From NCBI RefSeq assembly GCF_023715585.1, contig NZ_JAMBOK010000005.1, positions 62,001 to 126,000 on the forward strand: 64,000 bases of DNA, read 5' to 3'. The translations under genes were made by a program, and so were the position numbers. This document shows, one piece after another, positions 59,083-64,000 of this stretch. The notes below the pieces were generated by a model. It did no database searches. It was given only the letters and a program-made list of their open reading frames with translations, and had not been told where the DNA came from. The DNA is from Sporosarcina luteola. GTDB lineage: Bacteria > Bacillota > Bacilli > Bacillales_A > Planococcaceae. Positions within the stretch are counted from its first letter, which is position 1, and each line of letters begins with the position of its first letter.

Positions 59083-60548
59083 TAGTTAGTACCCTCCCCG
59101 ATAGATGGAGTGCGTTTGTGGAAATCGGTCGCTTGTTCAAACGCGTGCGCCACTTTGTAAATGAGCGCTTCATCGAAGTGCTTCCCGATAATTTGCAGTC
59201 CGACCGGCAATCCATTTGAAAAGCCGCAAGGGATTGAAATTGCTGGAATGCCTGCCAAGTTGACCGACACTGTCAAAATGTCGTTTGCATACAGTGTCAC
59301 TTGGTTTTCCGCGACGCCGCCGATCTCGTAGGCTGTTGTCGCACTCGTCGGTCCTACGATGACATCATAATTGTTAAAGACAGATGCGAAGTCTTGTGCG
59401 ATCAGCGTACGGACTTTCATCGCTTTAACATACAATTCTTCGTGATGATCCGCGCTTAGTGCGTATGTGCCGTACATAATCCGTTTTTTCACTTCCGTGC
59501 CGAACCCTTCTGAACGTGAACGAAGATAGATCTCTTCAAGGTTCTTCGCGCTTTCCGAACGATAGCCGTAACGGATGCCGTCGAATCTCGCGAGATTGGA
59601 AGAAGCTTCTGCAGTAGCAATCGTATAGTAAGTTGACGATGCATATTTGGAGTGCGGAAGCGTCACTTCTCCGATAGATGCGCCAAGCGATTCAAGGACT
59701 TTTAATGACGCACGAACTTTGTCCTTGACATCCTCTTCAATGCCTTCGCCCAAGTACTCCTTAGGCACAGCAATGCGCAAGCCTTTAATATCGCCAGTCA
59801 AAGCGGCTTTGAAATCAGGCACTTGCTGAGGTGAAGACGATGAATCCCTGTGATCGACTCCTGAAATGGCGTTCAACAACAGCGCATTGTCCTCGACAGT
59901 CCGTGTGATCGGGCCGATTTGATCCAAAGAGGATGCAAACGCGACGAGACCGCTTCGCGACACTCTGCCGTATGTCGGCTTCATTCCGACGACTCCGCAG
60001 AACGCAGCTGGCTGGCGAACCGATCCGCCAGTATCCGTACCGAGTGAAAATGGCACTTCGCCCGCTGCCACAGCGGCTGCAGAACCACCTGAAGAACCGC
60101 CAGGCACACAGTCCAAATTCCATGGATTGTGTGTTGTCTGGAAAGCCGAACGTTCAGTTGTGGAACCCATGGCAAACTCGTCCATATTCAATTTACCGAC
60201 ACTGACCATTCCCGCGTCGTTCACTTTTTCTACAGCTGTAGCGTTATAGACAGGTACGAAATTCTCGAGCATCTTGCTTGCACAAGTTGTAGCTGTTCCT
60301 TTGGTAACAATATTGTCTTTTATGCCGATCGGCAATCCGAACAGCGGTCCGCGGCCTTCAATCGATGAGTTGTCCAAGGCTTCCGCTTTCGCTAACGCCT
60401 CTTCTTCCGTCAACGCCAGGAACGCTTTCACTTTGCCATCCAACGCAGCAATCTGCTTGAATGAATCTTCGGTTACTTCTTTGACAGAGACTTCCCGGTT
60501 ATGTAAAAGTGCTTGGAGTTCTGCTGCCGTCTTTTTCATTAACGTCAT
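59082..60548 (-). CDS. gatA: Asp/Glu-tRNA amidotransferase subunit A
   Basis: This 488-residue amidase-signature enzyme has the Ser-cisSer-Lys triad visible as [42 protein letters not shown]. It supplies ammonia by hydrolysing glutamine for the GatB active site. The start at 60548 has AGGAGG 8 nt upstream. It follows gatC by 24 bp. Confidence 0.95.
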   Translation of the reverse strand: MTLMKKTAAELQALLHNREVSVKEVTEDSFKQIAALDGKVKAFLALTEEEALAKAEALDNSSIEGRGPLFGLPIGIKDNIVTKGTATTCASKMLENFVPVYNATAVEKVNDAGMVSVGKLNMDEFAMGSTTERSAFQTTHNPWNLDCVPGGSSGGSAAAVAAGEVPFSLGTDTGGSVRQPAAFCGVVGMKPTYGRVSRSGLVAFASSLDQIGPITRTVEDNALLLNAISGVDHRDSSSSPQQVPDFKAALTGDIKGLRIAVPKEYLGEGIEEDVKDKVRASLKVLESLGASIGEVTLPHSKYASSTYYTIATAEASSNLARFDGIRYGYRSESAKNLEEIYLRSRSEGFGTEVKKRIMYGTYALSADHHEELYVKAMKVRTLIAQDFASVFNNYDVIVGPTSATTAYEIGGVAENQVTLYANDILTVSVNLAGIPAISIPCGFSNGLPVGLQIIGKHFDEALIYKVAHAFEQATDFHKRTPSIGEGTN

Positions 60549-60572
60549 GTTACTTCCTCCTAAAAACAGTTA

Positions 60573-60860
60573 TCACAGGATATTCGGAACTTTGATCATT
60601 CCGTCTTCATGCTCTTTTACGCTTGCCAACATTTCGTCGCGATCCAGTACATCTTGCGGGACGTCTTCCCGGAGCACATTGAACATCTGCAACGGATGAG
60701 TCATCGGCTCTATGTTATCTGTATCCACTTCCTTCAACGCATCACCAAATTCTACAAGTTCGGAAATGATTTCAGAAAAAACTTCCGCTTCTTGATCCGA
60801 AAAAGTGAGTTTCGCAAAGTTCGCGAAATAATGTACGTCTTCTGCCGTAAATTTCGTCAT
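60573..60860 (-). CDS. gatC: Asp/Glu-tRNA amidotransferase subunit C
   Basis: This 95-residue protein has the GatC features VHYFANFAKLTFSDQE and the ending LREDVPQDVLDRDEMLASV. It wraps around GatA and GatB to stabilise the complex. Start chosen at 60860 (GGGGAGG 8 nt upstream); an in-frame extension to 60962 runs through the upstream terminator hairpin. First gene of gatCAB. Confidence 0.93.
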   Translation of the reverse strand: MTKFTAEDVHYFANFAKLTFSDQEAEVFSEIISELVEFGDALKEVDTDNIEPMTHPLQMFNVLREDVPQDVLDRDEMLASVKEHEDGMIKVPNIL

Positions 60861-60928
60861 TTGATTTCCTCCCCAATTGCAATTGTACGACTTATCATAC
60901 CACCTAACAGGTATGTTGAAAAGCAACT

Positions 60929-60954
60929 GCGCCCATGGCTGACAGCATGGACGC
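60929..60954 (-). terminator. Candidate terminator of camS
   Basis: GCGCCCATG pairs with CATGGACGC (one mismatch) around 8 nt, 18 nt past the camS stop. The T run on the minus strand is short (GTTGCTTTTC), so strength is uncertain. Confidence 0.45.
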
Positions 60955-60971
60955 ACATTCAAACTGATCTT

Positions 60972-62090
60972 CTAGTATCCATAAATATGGACGAACGGTT
61001 CATTACTGCCTGCTTCCTTGACAATGAGCGCCTCCGGGCCGTTCACCGAGGTGACACTCACTTCGACATCGATATTGGGAAAGTGCTTAATGACGTGCGA
61101 AGCCAAGAACTGTGTGAAGCCAATGACTTCACCTTTCCCGAAAAACTGGATCGGTATGTCGATGGAAATGGATTGCATACGTTTATCTTTGAAAAAACCT
61201 TTTCCGATCACGTTGACGAAGCTCGGAAAATAGTCATCGATATCCTGCTTGAATTTGCTGAATGTCGTATTGATTTCTCGGTAATTGTCGATGTCGGCGG
61301 GAGCGGGAAGCAACACGTACCGTTCATTCACTTCTTTCCATCCGGAAGCTGCTGATTTGCCTTTATCAGCAAAAGCGGTAGCGAAATAAGTACCCGGGAC
61401 AATCGCATTCCTCTTCTCCTGTTTGAACAGGCCGATAACTATCGGAATATCCTGGAACCCTTCTTTTGCACGCATCCTGCTGACGATTTTATCCGCCATG
61501 GCGATGCCTTGCTTTTCAAGTACCGAATCCGTTATTTCAATCTCTTTCCCGTCTTTGGAATAATAGACGGAATTCAAGGCAAGTCCAATTGAAACACCGG
61601 ACAGACGTACTTTCTTTTCGTCCGTCAGCGTCAAATAGTTTTGCTCGATAATATGCGCCAAATAGATCGGCTTCTCTTCCGCATCTTCCCCTTCCGCTTC
61701 AGGGGGATTCAAGCCTTGTTCATTGGTTGAACTTCTGGCAAGCCATGCGCGTGCAGTTTTCCCATCGATATACTGGCCTTCTTGGAAGAAATAGTTTTTC
61801 GTGTCGAAATGCTGGGCGGATAAACGCAATAGCCCTTCTTCCGCTTCCCCGATATCATATTTCGTATAGATATTACTCACGACAAGGCCGCGGCTAGCGC
61901 TTTTCTTGAACGGGGTGACTGTCTTGTAATATGTGTCATTCACCTGTACATCTGGAATCAAGACAGTTTCTTCAACCTGTTCCTCATCATTTTCCTGGAT
62001 GACTTCCTCTTTGTTGGGTCCGATGGACGGCATACAGCCGCTTAACGTAAGGACAACCGCCATGCCAGTTAGTGCAAATAGCCTTTTCAT
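60972..62090 (-). CDS. CamS-family sex pheromone lipoprotein
   Basis: This 372-residue lipoprotein has a signal peptide with lipobox LTLSGC (Cys19). The CamS domain follows, recognisable by RGLVVSNIYTKYDIGEAEEGLLRLS and IPIVIGLFKQE. In enterococci and staphylococci the cleaved signal peptide of relatives acts as a pheromone; in bacilli the role is unknown. It lies 6 bp downstream of ligA, a conserved gene order in Bacillota. Confidence 0.88.
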   Translation of the reverse strand: MKRLFALTGMAVVLTLSGCMPSIGPNKEEVIQENDEEQVEETVLIPDVQVNDTYYKTVTPFKKSASRGLVVSNIYTKYDIGEAEEGLLRLSAQHFDTKNYFFQEGQYIDGKTARAWLARSSTNEQGLNPPEAEGEDAEEKPIYLAHIIEQNYLTLTDEKKVRLSGVSIGLALNSVYYSKDGKEIEITDSVLEKQGIAMADKIVSRMRAKEGFQDIPIVIGLFKQEKRNAIVPGTYFATAFADKGKSAASGWKEVNERYVLLPAPADIDNYREINTTFSKFKQDIDDYFPSFVNVIGKGFFKDKRMQSISIDIPIQFFGKGEVIGFTQFLASHVIKHFPNIDVEVSVTSVNGPEALIVKEAGSNEPFVHIYGY

Positions 62091-62096
62091 TGAAAT

Positions 62097-64000
<1,904 letters not shown>

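Overview
This 64-kb window is chromosomal DNA of a spore-forming, low-to-mid GC Gram-positive bacterium, most likely a Planococcaceae member such as Sporosarcina. The reasons are AGGAGG-type ribosome binding sites, PucR-regulated purine catabolism, a CotW/CotX spore-coat pair, YueI, CamS, the Bacillota gatCAB order, a CydS-type cytochrome bd small subunit and PhoP-type Pho boxes. Genus is inferred from protein style only.

Layout. 0-5 kb: unrelated housekeeping genes (DUF3889 end, MBL hydrolase, LLM flavoprotein, a 21-codon Cys-rich mini-gene, RNase H-like protein, EamA exporter, YueI). 5-28 kb: an allantoin catabolic island. Two NCS1 permeases and an NCS2 permease would import substrates, and two allantoinases make allantoate. 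AllC, AllE and AllD (two tandem copies) carry it to oxalurate. FdrA/AllF, AllG and AllH form the oxamic transcarbamylase that yields oxamate plus carbamoyl phosphate, and AllK (carbamate kinase) turns the latter into ATP, CO2 and ammonia. Two PucR-type regulators sit inside the island, and an IS1182-like relic separates regulator 2 from the first allantoinase. 28-33 kb: cotW-cotX, oligopeptidase B and a DHH phosphoesterase. 33-37 kb: a 3-hydroxybutyrate dehydrogenase/GntP-type permease pair under an odd PAS-AAA regulator. 37-41 kb: pstSCAB-phoU with a Pho box. 41-47.3 kb: a thiazole/oxazole-modified microcin cluster (SagB-type dehydrogenase, YcaO protein, maturation protein and a Cys-rich precursor of the heterocycloanthracin/sonorensin family). 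47-51 kb: repeats, a DHH pseudogene, a small membrane protein, a secreted subtilase and RlmD. 52-55 kb: a cytochrome bd operon with two tiny membrane proteins. 55-64 kb: Nudix, DagK, a thioredoxin-like protein, gatCAB, camS and the 3' part of ligA.

The most unusual material is threefold. First, a family of ~146-bp elements with GGTGCCTGTGCA ends occurs at five loci plus a relic, mostly close to gene 3' ends, and at every intact locus the junction (short flank plus the first bases of the element) is tandemly duplicated. Second, the RiPP cluster has a CF(R/N)C-type 14-cysteine core and a possible upstream leader ORF. Third, a regulator lacking the sigma-54-contacting GAFTGA motif is paired with three palindromes lying close to helical phase.
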